Assembly: GCA_019918135.1 (NCBI GenBank)
Contig: WBZZ01003100.1
Location: forward strand, 187,501-251,500
DNA length: 64,000 nucleotides
Direction of reading: 5' to 3'
Source: Paulinella micropora
Taxonomy: Eukaryota; Cercozoa; Imbricatea; Euglyphida; Paulinellidae
A program made the translations under genes and the position numbers. Under the pieces are notes generated by a model, which saw nothing but the letters and a program-made list of their open reading frames with translations, was not told the origin of the DNA and made no database searches. This document shows positions 43,131 to 53,177 of this stretch, in pieces (the first letter of the stretch is position 1; the number at the start of each line of letters is the position of its first letter).

Positions 43131-44878
43131 TTAGGTCAGCACAAGTTCCGCGCAGTGCGGGAGCAGAGCCCGCAACGTCGACAGCGCAGGAACGAGGGGC
43201 TCGGGAAAGAGGCTGTGGGGTAGGCTCAAGAACCGCAAATTCCGTAACCGCGGGAGGACCTCGTGCAGCAAGCGCCGGCTGTCCTGACCACAAGGCGCGG
43301 AGATTGTTAGTTCGCGCAGCCCGGGCGTCCTGGTCAGCACCCTGCACACTTGCGACAACTGTAGTACACCTTCTTGCTCCACCACGATTGCAGTTAGGCC
43401 AATTGACTGTATCAACCGGCCCAGCTGGCTCCAAACATCATCCTCGGTCTGTCGCGACAACGATTGTGACCCCGGGGCGCAGAGGACGAGCCCGTTACTT
43501 CTTACGATCTCCAACCGCCGTAGCTTGGGACAATCGACCACTACCGGAGCGTGGTCGTCAGAAATGCAGAATCGCAGAGATAACTCCTCCAGCGTCTGCG
43601 GCAGCGTTAGCCTGGTCCCAACCCTACAAAACCCCAGCTCTAGCCTACGGAGTTTGGTAGCCGACTCTATGACGGACAGCGGTCTCCCACAATGTGCTAA
43701 CTTCAATTCCGTCAGTTTCGAGATTTGCCGCTGGATCACGGCCAGCTCGTCACGGGTGACAACAATGTTAAGCTCCAGCGCCGTACAAGCGGGCGCGGAG
43801 AATTCCCCGAGCCAGCCTAAGCTTGCTGGGGTCAAGCTTGCTAAACCCAAGGCTCGCAAGCTCGGCCAGTCAGTGGGCAGTCCGTTGCTCGGCGCGCAAG
43901 GCAGGCGCAGGCTCTCCAGGCGTGTAGAGAATTCTGCCGAACTCTCCCAGCTCCAGTCGTACTGGAGCTGTGGGCCTAGGACCCGTATGTCCAGGTGTCG
44001 CAAACGAAGCAGATTGTCCAAAAAGCCGCTGTCGGTCAGAGGAGACCTGCTTTTCAGGACGAGCGAGGTTAAGGTCCCGGGGAAGGCCAGGGCGCCCCCC
44101 CATAATTGAAACCCGAGCAGGCTGAGCTTGCGGAGGTGATTACAGCCAGCCAGCAGCTTCGTGAGTAAGCTAGGCACCAGTTGGGGGGTATCTGAAAAAT
44201 CCAGAGTCAACTCCTCTAGGCGCGGAGCCCACACAATCATTGGCTCCACGGGCGCGCTTACCTTTAGCTCTGGGTCGATCAGGACATCGATTGGGTTGGG
44301 CTGGAAAACCGACCTACTTGCCAAGTGCAGGCTGCGGAGCTCTTGCCCAAAGCCAGCCAGACGCCTAATAACGGCCAGGTCATCAGGGCGCACCTCAGCT
44401 CTTGCAGTGACTTGGCGTTCCGTAAGTTGGATAACTGCTGCGAGCTTGCCCCCGCAGCATCAAAAATCGTGAGCTTTTGTACGCCCTGCAAGTGCGCTAG
44501 AATGCTCGCGCAGTCCCGCCGCACGCCAACCTCGCGCAACCACAAACCCCGTAGAGAACTGGCGCTGTCGAAGGCAATCTTGGGCAGGATAGCTTTCCAA
44601 CTAGACCGACCTAAAGCGGATGGTTCTTCCCTGGCCTGCAGCAAGTCGTAGACGGACTGCAGATTTCGCACCGCTGCCTGAACCCGCTTGTTAGTACAAC
44701 CCAAAACACCCAAAGCCCAGCGTGCGTTAGGGTCTGCTAAGAGGATGATGAGCTCCAAGAGTTCTGGTATCTCGACGACCTGCAGAAAAAGTTCCGCAGC
44801 CTGCGAAGCAGGCTGAACAGAGGTTCGCTGTCGTTTGCTAGCCTCGCGCCCAGCTTCTGGGCAGTGGTGTCGGTGCAT
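43131..44878 (-). pseudogene. F-box-like/leucine-rich repeat protein with one frameshift
   Basis: The start at ATG 44878 (MHRHHCPEAG) opens a frame with an F-box-like segment (EIPELLELIILLADPN ... LGCTNKRVQAAV). The first LRRs follow in the same frame (SLRGLWLREVGV, VQKLTIFDA). Near 44393-44400 the frame changes, consistent with one missing G, and then a 420-codon frame continues to the stop at 43131. This carries about 12 LRRs (LRSLHLA, LEELTLDF, LRKLSLLGF, LTSLVLKS, LRHLDIRV, LTELKLAH, LRRLELGF, LEELSLRF, LRRLEIV, LRELTIS, LRFLSLP). F-box/LRR proteins are SCF ubiquitin-ligase substrate receptors, so a viral copy may redirect degradation. A 29-nt GT-AG segment at the break could be read as an intron but is much shorter than the others. 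Confidence 0.65.
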
Positions 44879-44965
44879 AAACTGTGGCACGCAATCCCCG
44901 AGAAAAAAGACACAACCAACAATTTTCTTTCTTTCTTTAGGTACAACAAAACGGCCTTTTTTTTC

Positions 44966-44995
44966 GGCAGGACTGCGCCCTCCGGGAATGGAGAG
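44966..44995 (-). promoter_or_regulatory. Candidate viral promoter element, copy 2
   Basis: GGCAGGACTGCGCCCTCCGGGAATGGAGAG on the plus strand, about 88 bp upstream of ATG 44878. See copy 1 at 42901-42931. Orientation and spacing relative to the start codon are the same. Confidence 0.55.
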
Positions 44996-45103
44996 TAGAG
45001 GGAAATGGAGACTGGGGAGGGGGGTCACCCACCGCCAGCGTCCCCCCCCGCCCGCGCCTTTTTTCTTTCTCTGTCAGCTTCTCTGGGTTTTCAATCCTGG
45101 AAT

Positions 45104-46378
45104 TTATTTTAATATATATTCTTCCACGTGTTCTTGGAATTTGTCGTCGCCCGTGTACAAACGACTTACCCTCGCGGTCTGCAGGTCCAAGCGCAGCCTT
45201 TGGCGCACTTGCCCGGAAGGCATGCGCAGCAGCTCGTAGTGCCGGTCCTTGTTGTGGTGGTCATGCAAAAAGTGGAATATTAGGTACAACTCGGACGGGT
45301 CCAGGACCTGCAAGCCGGAAGGAACTCCGGCGTACACCTCTTGCAGCAGCCCGCCCGTCGCAGAGTCCCGATCATAGCCCACGAGGTGTTTACAGGCATT
45401 GTCTGAAACGAGCATGGCCTTTAGCAAGGTGTACCTGAAGCTACGCTTCGCAGCAGACCAAGACCTGAGCAGCCATTTCAGGCCATGCCCGACGGTGCGC
45501 TGCGCTATCTCGCGCGACGACACAATCGTGGTGACCAGGCGTCCGCAGTCCTCGAAGTCCTCGTCATGGTCCAGGGCTACGCACAGAACGCTGTAACCTC
45601 GGTTGTCACAGAAGTTAGGATCCGCCCCACGGCCTAGGGCCCAGGCCACGTGCTCGGCCGGACCGCTACGGGCCAGCCGCATCAGCAGCGTTGTGTCTCC
45701 GTTGTTTTCGCCCGTGAGGGGTGTGTCAACACGGACCCCCCACGTGTCTAGCACCGCGCTGACAATCTGGCTCGACGTGCCAAACCTGGCAAGTGCCCCC
45801 CAGGTATACCGGTTATGCAGGACCGGGCGCAGGCGGTGGTGGACCTCTTTTTGCAGCTCAGAATCCCTGGCTAGTACTGTCGAAATCAGCGCGTGCAATG
45901 CCCGGAGGTGCTTCCCCCTGACCTCGTCATAGCACAACGGGTCCTGAGACTGCGTGACCACCTTGCGCAGCCGTTCAGAAAGCTTGCCGGTTCTGGCCTC
46001 TTCCGGTGCCGTCCTGATTTCATTGAGCACTTTTTTGAACTCGACTTTCTCTCGGTCCAGCCTCTGCTCTATCAGCCACCGGTGGTATTTTTTTTCTTGG
46101 TCTAAAAGCACTTGCAATTGCTGCCGCTGTCGTGCGAGCCTGCTCTTGGCCGCGGTGTTGCCGCTGTCCCCGATGTTGGCGTGGCCCTTCAGGCCGCGCT
46201 CGAAAGCTATGAGCGCCTTTGAAATAGCCGGCAACGCACGTTCGATCTTGCATTCGTTGCCCGGCGTGAGCTCCAGTTCGCCTAACGCCGGTGTCTCCAC
46301 GTTCAGCACGTACGTCCGCCCATCGAATTGGTACTCGCACGATTGGTTGACGTACCGCTCGTCGTCGGTCCATTGCAT
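45104..46378 (-). CDS. Coiled-coil/ankyrin-repeat protein
   Basis: The start is taken at ATG 46378 (MQWTDDERY); the frame stays open further upstream, but that part (to 47146) is antisense to the terminase N-terminus and low complexity. 424 residues. The N-terminal ~60 residues are a compact domain, then a charged helical stretch (KSRLARQRQQLQVLLDQEKK) likely forming a coiled coil. One clear ankyrin unit follows (NGDTTLLMRLARSGPAEHV, then LGRGADPNFCDNRG-YSVLCVALDHD), with weaker units around it. The C-terminus is acidic/basic. Host-interaction adaptor proteins of large viruses often have this form. Ends near an AATATATATT motif. Confidence 0.6.
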   Translation of the reverse strand: MQWTDDERYVNQSCEYQFDGRTYVLNVETPALGELELTPGNECKIERALPAISKALIAFERGLKGHANIGDSGNTAAKSRLARQRQQLQVLLDQEKKYHRWLIEQRLDREKVEFKKVLNEIRTAPEEARTGKLSERLRKVVTQSQDPLCYDEVRGKHLRALHALISTVLARDSELQKEVHHRLRPVLHNRYTWGALARFGTSSQIVSAVLDTWGVRVDTPLTGENNGDTTLLMRLARSGPAEHVAWALGRGADPNFCDNRGYSVLCVALDHDEDFEDCGRLVTTIVSSREIAQRTVGHGLKWLLRSWSAAKRSFRYTLLKAMLVSDNACKHLVGYDRDSATGGLLQEVYAGVPSGLQVLDPSELYLIFHFLHDHHNKDRHYELLRMPSGQVRQRLRLDLQTARVSRLYTGDDKFQEHVEEYILK

Positions 46379-46718
46379 GGCCGCCAGCAAGAAAAAAAAA
46401 GGATCCGGTGCTTTTTTTGTTGTTGTTTTTGTACGTGAAATGGGGGGGGGGAACAAGAGACAGCGGTTTTCTGTTTCTTTTGCTTCTTTTGGATGCCAGC
46501 ACACCACCCCAGGGGGGGGGAAAGGAAATGGCCGCCGGCCCCTCCCTTTCCCTCTCCCTCCACACACCCCCAAGGCCCCAAAAAAGCCTGCTTCCCCCTC
46601 CCACCCCTCCGTCTCGCACGTTGAAATTTTCCCGCTGATTTTGGGTTTTTTCAGCATTCTTGGTTCTTTTTGCCCCCCCCCTGGCCACCCAAAATCTCCG
46701 CACTCCCCTCCGTTTGCA
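46379..46718. promoter_or_regulatory. Divergent intergenic region, ANK gene / terminase
   Basis: 340 bp between opposite start codons, made of G-, C-, T- and A-runs (G run at 46442-46451, G run at about 46512-46520, C run at 46674-46681). Long apparent ORFs through it are low-complexity shadows. It must contain both promoters. Confidence 0.45.
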
Positions 46719-48731
46719 ATGCAGCCCGCGGACGCAAATACAGCGGTTGAGAGCCTGCGCGCCGTGTGGAACCTGCGGCGCCAGAGCCAGCCCGCCGCGC
46801 GCGAGGCCACCGTGCCACCTTTGCTGGCGGCGCCGTCCAACGGGCTGCTGGGCGTCGTGGCTCTGTGCGTGCGCTCTTGTGCCGAGCTGCTGGAACGGGA
46901 GCAGAGCGAGCAGCAGGAAAAACGGCGCCTGCGCAGCGTCCTGGACGCGGCCGCGGATCCGTTCGTGACCCCGTTGGGCAGCGACGGCGCGCGCCGCTGG
47001 GCCGCCATGCAGCGCGCGCTCGACTCGCTGCTCACCGACGGCTCCAAGCGCTCGCTCGACCAGACGCGCTTCCACGACGCCATGCTCGTCTCCTGCGCGC
47101 AGCTCGTCATGGGCAAGCACAACCTCGAGGCCGAGCGAGACTCCATGCTCGCGCAGCTCCAACGAGACAGCTTACCTTTGCGACTTTGATCCTTTGCCCA
47201 CGACGATGGGGAAAGTCGACCAGTGTAGCCATGTTTTGTGCTTCTCTCCTTTACACGACCCCACGAATTCGACTGTTAATCATGGCCACCCAGCGCAAAT
47301 CAGCATCGTTGCTGATGAAGAGCACCCTCCACTACTTCACGCAGTTCGAGGGCGGCTCGGCGCGCATCGCCGAGAATAACGCTTTCAAATTCACGGTTAA
47401 GTCCTCCGACTTTGCAGGCTCGCGCGCCGAGGCGCTGCGCACCGGCGCCGTCAGCTGCGTCACGGCCTGTGCCCACACCCAAGTCTACGTGGAGAGAGTG
47501 CGAACCTCGTGTTGATCGACGAGGCCGCGTTCATAAATGTGTCTACGCTAGCGTGCTGGCTCCACTCCTTTCGGTTGAGAATACGTCGCTTATTTGTATC
47601 TCGACGCCGGCAGGCCACGACAATTACTATTCAAAGCTGTTCGAGAGCCCAAGGACGCGGAGGACGACCCGCTGGACCAGGCTTCCTCCGGTTCCACGTC
47701 GATCTGCTGTGCGACGCGTGCCGCGAAGCTGGTAGATCCGGACTTGTAATCACAATCACACCTGATGCCGTCTTGGCTAGCGGGGGCAAACGACGAGCCG
47801 AGACTCTCATCAACAGTGACCACATGTATGCCCAAGAGCTCATGGGCAGCATCGTCAAAAATTCTGGGGGTCTGTTCTCGGGCGCGGCAGTCTCACGGTT
47901 TCTGGCAGTGTTAATCCAGAGCTGGAAAAGCTCAACTCGAAGCGCCTCGCGGTCGGGCGTTTGCGCCCCCCAACAGCTCGCGAAGCTCGCGGCAGCGCGA
48001 GAGAGTGCAATTGCTGCGGTTAAGAGTGCGGGCGAGCGCCTGAGCTTTCGGTCGAGACCGACAGTCTACGTGTTTGTGGATCCCGCGGGCGGCGGTGCGT
48101 CGGAGACGGCTGCTATTGCTATTGTGCACTCGGAAGAAGGCAAGATAGTTGTGGTCGGCCTGTGTTCCTTGGCCAAAACGCCGGCCGGGGACGAAATTGA
48201 AGAAAGGGCTGCCGTCGTTCTTCCGCCAACTGCATGACCACCCGGACCTAGAGGAATGTCATCTGGTCGTAGGTAAATCTCTCTTTGGCGTAATTGCAGA
48301 CAACCTTGTTTTCTTTTGCGTGCTGTTTCTTTAGGGATCGAAAACAACTATGGGGGCAAACTCTGGTTCGACTCCTCTTGGAGCGCTACGTAGCCCCCGT
48401 GCTCACAAGCTGGAGCGAGTGGCGAGATCCTCTTGAAGAATCGAAAGAGACTCTGCAAAAAAACGGCTTGTGTACAACACGCCATGCCCAAGTAGTGGGA
48501 AGCCATTTATTACAAGACCTTTTAAAAAGAAACCTTCTGACGGTAGCGCAAAATTATGTTTCGGTAGGAAGAAGTTCTACGATAGACATCTTAAAATTGC
48601 TGCAAGAGCAGTTACTTAACATGCACGAAGAAAAAGGTGGGGGGATTTCAGGGAAAACAACACACGGAAATCAAGATGATTTGGCTATGTCACTTATTCT
48701 CTGCCTGTACTGGTGTCACGTGTCGACTTAG
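46719..48731 (+). pseudogene. Terminase large subunit (herpes/mirus-type DNA-packaging ATPase-nuclease), broken
   Basis: The likely start is ATG 46719. About 150 codons of N-terminal domain (frame to about 47170) lead to Walker A, PRRWGKST (47198-47221), in the next frame. Walker B, LIDEAAF (47512-47530), is in a third. The coupling motif ISTPAG is near 47600. The nuclease domain starts with FVDPAGGG (about 48070), has a likely acidic motif right after the 62-nt intron (48273-48334), and ends with a conserved Asp near QDDLAMSLIL (about 48675). Breaks: about 47165; 47490 (AG dinucleotide gained); 47550; 47640-47690; 48200; 48353 (G run). The motif order and ~620-codon length fit Duplodnaviria terminases that pump DNA into capsids in the nucleus. 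The breaks make this copy non-functional unless they are assembly errors. Confidence 0.8.
48273..48334 (+). other. Spliceosomal intron (62 nt) in the terminase gene
   Basis: Donor GTAG-GTAAATCTC, acceptor TGCTGTTTCTTTAG-GGATCG. Joining the flanks keeps one frame (HLVV, then a Gly split by the intron, then IENN) at a nuclease-domain site. Consensus-quality borders and a length almost equal to the glycosyltransferase intron make chance unlikely. Confidence 0.7.
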
Positions 48732-48839
48732 AGGCGTTCTTTTTTTAATTTTATTTTAATGTTAAAAGATTGGAAATACAACTAATAAAAGGAAAAAAAA
48801 CCAAAAGTTAAGGGTTTAGCCAAACCATTCTTTCGAAAC
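48732..48839. terminator. Shared 3' region of two convergent genes
   Basis: AT-rich gap of 108 bp between the terminase stop and the end of the zinc-finger gene. It contains CTAATAAAAGG (AATAAA at about 48784-48789), a probable polyadenylation signal for the terminase transcript. Confidence 0.5.
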
Positions 48840-51137
48840 TTACTCTACTAGGACCACGCAGTCGCGCAGCGCTAACGCTACCTCGGAGTTACCATCGTTC
48901 TCAACGGCCTCATACAATCCTGCCAGCCGCTGCCACGGCTGTGCGCCGGACACTGTCTGCCGGTCGTAGTACAGGTAAAACAGCGATAAGCCCTCTGGCC
49001 GCAACGGTGTCTGTCCCGTCTCAATGCTCGTCAACAAGCGCTGCAGGCGCTCAAACCTGGACTGCAGTGGCGGGTCGTGCAGCACGCCGTCCACTTCGAT
49101 TCAGTGCGGGTTGAAGCGCATGTACACAATTGGCATCTGTCTAAAATTCTCGTTGGCTGCCAATGCAGTGTTGATTTGGAGCATGCGCCCGAGCTCGCAC
49201 CGGTACCGCCGGTGCGCAAATTCATCGTTGCATAGCAGCAGCAGGCACCGACGGTCCTCGGGTAGCGATTGGAACTTGAGCAAGTGGAAGTCGGGGCGAG
49301 AACTGACTGTCCCGACAAACTGCGGGGTAATCTGAGAATTGCAGTGCTTGTAGAAGATCGCGTTGGCAAAGTCCCGGTCGAACGCCCAGCCTTGGATGGT
49401 CAAGAACTCTGCTAGCTGCTGCTCGCTCTTGAAGCGTTTGGCGATGCCTTCGGTCGTGTGGCATCGCTGCACGTGATCGTCCAGCAATCGCTCCGTTTTG
49501 CAGCGCGTCGTGCATGCGACCAGACCCGTGTTTGTCTGAAATCTGACCGTGCTGAACGACGTGAAAGAACATAGATGCTGCCATTTCTTGCTCTCCTCGT
49601 GTCTCCACTCGTGTTTTCTGAGTTCACCAGAGTTTGTAAAGCGACTGTCGCATTCAGTACACTCGTACTGCTTCTCGCCCGTGTGCGTCCGCGAATGTCT
49701 TTGGAGACTGTCAGAGGTTGTAAAGCGACTGTCGCATTCAGTACACGTGTACGGTTTCTCGCCCGTGTGCGTCCGTAAATGTGTTTGGAGACTGCCAGAG
49801 GTTGTAAAGCGACTGTCGCATTCAGTACATGCGTACGGTTTCTCGCCCGTGTGAGTTAGCAAATGTGTTTGGAGACTGCCAGCTTGGGCAAAGCGACTGT
49901 CGCATTCAGTACACGCGTACGGTTTCTCGCCCGTGTGCGTCCGCAAATGTTTTTGGAGACTGCCAGCCTGGGCAAAGCGACTGTCGCATTCGGTACACGC
50001 GAACGGTTTCTCGCCCGTGTGCGTCCGTAAATGTGTTTGGAGACTGCCAGAGGTTGTAAAGCGACTGTCGCATTCAGTACACGTGTACGGTTTCTCGCCC
50101 GTGTGCGTCCGTAAATGTGTTTGGAGACTGCCAGCTTGGGCAAAGCGACTGTCGCATTCAGTACACGCGTAGGGCTTCTCGCCCGTGTGCGTCCGCAAAT
50201 GTTTTTGGAGACTGCCAGCTTGGGCAAAGCGACTGTCGCATTCGGTACACGCGAACGGTTTCTCGCCCGTGTGCGTCCGCATATGCGCTTTGAGATGGCC
50301 AGAGGTTGTAAAACGACTATCGCACTGGTCGCATTCGAAGGGTTTCTCGCCCGTATGGACGCGCATATGCGTTTTGAGAGAGCCAGAGGTTGTAAAACGC
50401 TTGTCACACTGGTCGCATTCGAAGGGTTTCTCGCCCGTATGGACGTGCATATGCGTTTTGAGAGCGCCGGAGGTTGTAAAACGACTATCGCACTGGTCGC
50501 ATTTGAAGGGCTTCTCGCCCGTATGGACGCGTGTATGCGTTTTGAGAGAGCCAGAGGTTGTAAAACGCTTGTCACACTGGTCGCATTCGAAGGGTTTCTC
50601 GCTTGTGTGCGTCCGCATGTGTCGCTTGAGATTGCCAGCCCGGGCAAAGCAACTGCCGCATTCAGTACACTCGTACGGCTTCTCGCCTGTGTGCATCCGT
50701 ATATGTATCTTCAGAGCGTTAGCTTTACAAAAGCTACTGTCGCATTCAGTACAAGTGAATCTCTTTTTCTTCGCTGCTTGGGAACTCTCGGCGTGCTCTC
50801 GCGCTGTGCTGCTTGTTATTTTTTGTTTGGTCTCTCTGTCCTTGCGCTCTTGGCTGGCACACTCGCCTGTGTGCGGTCTTTCGACCGTCGAGACTGTAGA
50901 CGAGCTAGCGTCGTCATTGTCGTGCCGCCGGCGTTTCTTTTGGCTGCTGTCTTCAGTATCCGCCAGCCGGCGTTTTTTTTCTCTGGTCTTGGCTTCTCGT
51001 GGCTGAGAATCACGGCTCGCGGGCTGAGGCTGCGCACTGGCGATGGAGGCGGTGATTTCCACAACAGGGAGTGCATTTTCGCGGAAAGCCGGTAGTTTGG
51101 TTTGCAATTGTCCACTAGTAATGCACCGAAGCAGCAC
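48840..51137 (-). pseudogene. C2H2 zinc-finger array protein with endonuclease-like C-terminus
   Basis: The main frame is 49101-51137. The same frame goes on for 84 more codons (48840-49094) beyond a single TGA at 49101-49103, so a ~766-residue protein is interrupted by one nonsense codon. The N-terminal ~130 residues are basic and Ser-rich. Fourteen C2H2 fingers follow, most joined by TGEKP linkers; 84-bp units are nearly identical ([16 protein letters not shown] types). The C-terminal domain has [29 protein letters not shown] and [10 protein letters not shown] associate this pattern (ECDExxH-Y-CE-RM, then RxNP) with a putative endonuclease-like domain in algae and giant viruses. No in-frame ATG starts the N-terminus; an ATG at 51115 is out of frame by one. 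Confidence 0.7.
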
Positions 51138-51140
51138 TGA

Positions 51141-51158
51141 GCTATATATTTATATAGG
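51141..51158 (-). promoter_or_regulatory. TATA box between divergent genes
   Basis: On the minus strand CCTATATAAATATATAGC, a consensus TATAAATA box just upstream of the zinc-finger gene. It is nearly symmetric and lies only 25-40 bp from the plus-strand ATG 51183, so it may serve one or both genes. Confidence 0.6.
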
Positions 51159-51182
51159 TACTTTGAGTTGTACCAAGTGGAG

Positions 51183-52248
51183 ATGAGCGTAGATATGCTG
51201 TGCGGCGGCCACGCTTGGAACGTTTGCGACGGCGATAAAGGTATTCATACCAGTGTTTTCACTCGCGACCAGGTTGCGCAGAATCGTGGGTTCGACCTTA
51301 TCGAAGATTGGTTGTATTCGGCTGCTGGTGCTGGATTCGAGAATCATCGCTACTAGTACGGCCACGATGCTGACGTGATAATGGCCTGGGTGGCAAAGAA
51401 TAAGCTGGAGCCCCGCGAGTGTGCAACCTTGCGCTTCCGCGATCTGAGATCCTTTGTTTACTTCTGGGAAACAGACGGGAGGAAGGAGTATATCCTTGGC
51501 GTTGCGTACGGCGCTTTGCATAGCGAGGTTGAGTTCGCGGATCGCATAGTGCTTGATTTGCGGCAAGATAAGGCGGCAGGCGGGGCCAGGTGCGAGAAGT
51601 GCACCCAAGCTTTCAAAAAGCCGACGTTTGCCCACCCCAAAGGGGAGGAGTGTCCGTCCAAAAAAAGGCTGTTGGGAGAGCGGGCGTTGGCGGTTCACGT
51701 GAAGTCAGCCCTTACCGACGGCATGGACTACGAAGAGAAGCAACAGTACTTCAACTCGCTGGCCGCTCGCCGATCCAAAGCGAAAGCTAAGGCAAAAGGA
51801 AGGTTCTCCACTATGCTGAAGCGCGACTGCATCACGCTTCTGGAAGGGCTAGGCCTATCCACAGAGGGTGTGGTGGCCGAGCTTCAGCAGAGGCTGGAGG
51901 AATCTCTTGGTAAACAAGCGGAGCCAGGCAAGGCGCAGAAAAAGGGCGCTAAAAAGGGATCTAAGAAAGGTGCTAAAAAGGGTGCGAGGAAACAACAGCA
52001 GCGGGTTGAGGAGAAAGCAGCGCGTGGCAACAAGAAGGCGGCCAGAGCGACTGCGAGGGCTGCTGCACCACCAGGTAAGCGAAGGTTCAAGGCGGCCCGG
52101 CGGGTGGACTACGGGAAATCAGATGCCGAAGAAGCAGATGAGGAATGGCAAGAGGAGGAGGAAGCAGTGAAAGAGTCGGAAGATGAAGCAGTTGCCTGGG
52201 TTTGCGACGTCTGCAATCATCCGAACTATGGCCCGCTCCCAGGCAGCG

Positions 52249-52262
<14 letters not shown>
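51183..52262 (+). pseudogene. Basic SAP-like protein with Cys-rich motifs, one in-frame stop
   Basis: ATG 51183 (MSVDMLCGGHAW) opens a frame that meets a TAG at 51357-51359 and then continues in the same frame to 52262. The N-terminal part (about 140 residues) is unrecognised. A zinc-like motif (CEKCTQAF...H....C) lies at about 51590-51655. A SAP-like helix-turn-helix (KRDCITLLEGLGLSTEGVV) lies at about 51825-51880, then a Lys/Ala-rich basic stretch (KKGAKKGSKKGAKKG) and an acidic tail. It ends in [10 protein letters not shown], where the GATA microsatellite begins, so the true C-terminus may be lost. Likely a DNA-binding protein; viral or host origin unresolved. Confidence 0.5.
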
Positions 52263-52293
<31 letters not shown>

Positions 52294-52297
52294 CATG

Positions 52298-52369
<72 letters not shown>

Positions 52370-52680
52370 TATTCGATAGATAGATTGATATCTTAGATTG
52401 ATAGATAGATAGATAGATAGACAGATAGATAGACAGATAGATAGATGGATAGATAAATGGATAGATAGATAGATAGATAGATAGATAGAGAGAGAGATAG
52501 ATAGAGAGATAGAGAGATAGAGAGATAGAGAGATAGAGAGATAGAGAGATAGCGGGATAGAGAGATAGCGGGATAGATAGATAGATAGATAGATAGATAG
52601 ACAGATAGACACAGACAGACAGACACAGACAGACAGACAGACAGACAGATAGATAGGATGGTTGGATGGATGGATGGATG

Positions 52681-52715
<35 letters not shown>

Positions 52716-52733
52716 GGATAGATTAGATAGATA
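52249..52733. repeat. (GATA)n microsatellite with GACA and GATG blocks
   Basis: About 485 bp of GATA repeats interrupted by GAGA, GACA and GATG variants. It replaces the 3' end of the SAP-like ORF and marks the right-hand border zone of the viral block. Confidence 0.95.
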
Positions 52734-53177
52734 TGTCAGTTACATTTTGTAGGTTGACAGTGGGTGTGGCGACGGCGAATAATCTTTGAAATGCCGCGTA
52801 ATAACCCACCGTGGCTGGCAAGTGCCACCAGCAGCTGGGAATATCAGGAAGTTGTTGTTTTTTTTTCATGATTTTAGTTGTTTTGCTCTGTTTGCAGCGT
52901 GGCAATCGTTTGTTTATGATTAGGTGCTAGCACTTGAATAATATTGCTTGGCTGTTTTCGTGACCCAGCGCTAGCGGCAATCTTTCAAAGTAGTCTTAAG
53001 TCATATGCAATCGTCTTTCAAGGTTTTTTGCACTTTTTGCAATAAATTAATGTTTTTATTAATAATAATGAGTTTTTAGCGATAATTGTGCAATTTTAAT
53101 AATTTGTGCAAAAATTCATTTTCCGTACGACCGGACCTTTGAGCGGCCCCTCTTATCTTGAACCGGATCTTGCGACA
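52734..53177. other. AT-rich intergenic, no gene seen
   Basis: No ORF of note and no match to the Copia-B LTR found at 61677. GC content is back to the level of the flanks. Confidence 0.5.

Larger units (their letters stand above)
34110..51160. mobile_element. Integrated segment of a herpes/mirus-like large DNA virus
   Basis: About 17 kb of clearly higher GC, tightly packed on both strands. It carries a Duplodnaviria-type terminase, a GT34-like glycosyltransferase, signal-peptide and transmembrane proteins, a cyclin, F-box/LRR and ankyrin proteins, a C2H2 array and palindromic repeats. The terminase and the glycosyltransferase each contain one ~62-64-nt GT-AG intron. Herpesvirales and Mirusviricota share this terminase type, and mirusviruses of protists are known to carry introns, so a mirus-like virus is my best guess. 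No capsid or polymerase gene is in view. The left edge truncates Copia-C; the right edge is uncertain (51.1-52.2 kb). Confidence 0.75.

Noticed and set aside
46379..47146. N-terminal extension of the ANK ORF and plus-strand ORF from 45954
   Set aside because: They run antisense through neighbouring genes and homopolymer-rich promoter sequence; ATG 46378 and ATG 46719 are better starts.
49549..51095. Plus-strand ORFs rich in VKRLSHSVH or CVRKCVWRL repeats
   Set aside because: Antisense shadows of the C2H2 finger array.
52087..52626. ORFs of repeated YLSI residues on the minus strand
   Set aside because: Direct translation of the GATA microsatellite.
52249..52733. Possible CRISPR-like array
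   Set aside because: Units are 4 bp with no spacers; a simple microsatellite in a eukaryotic context.
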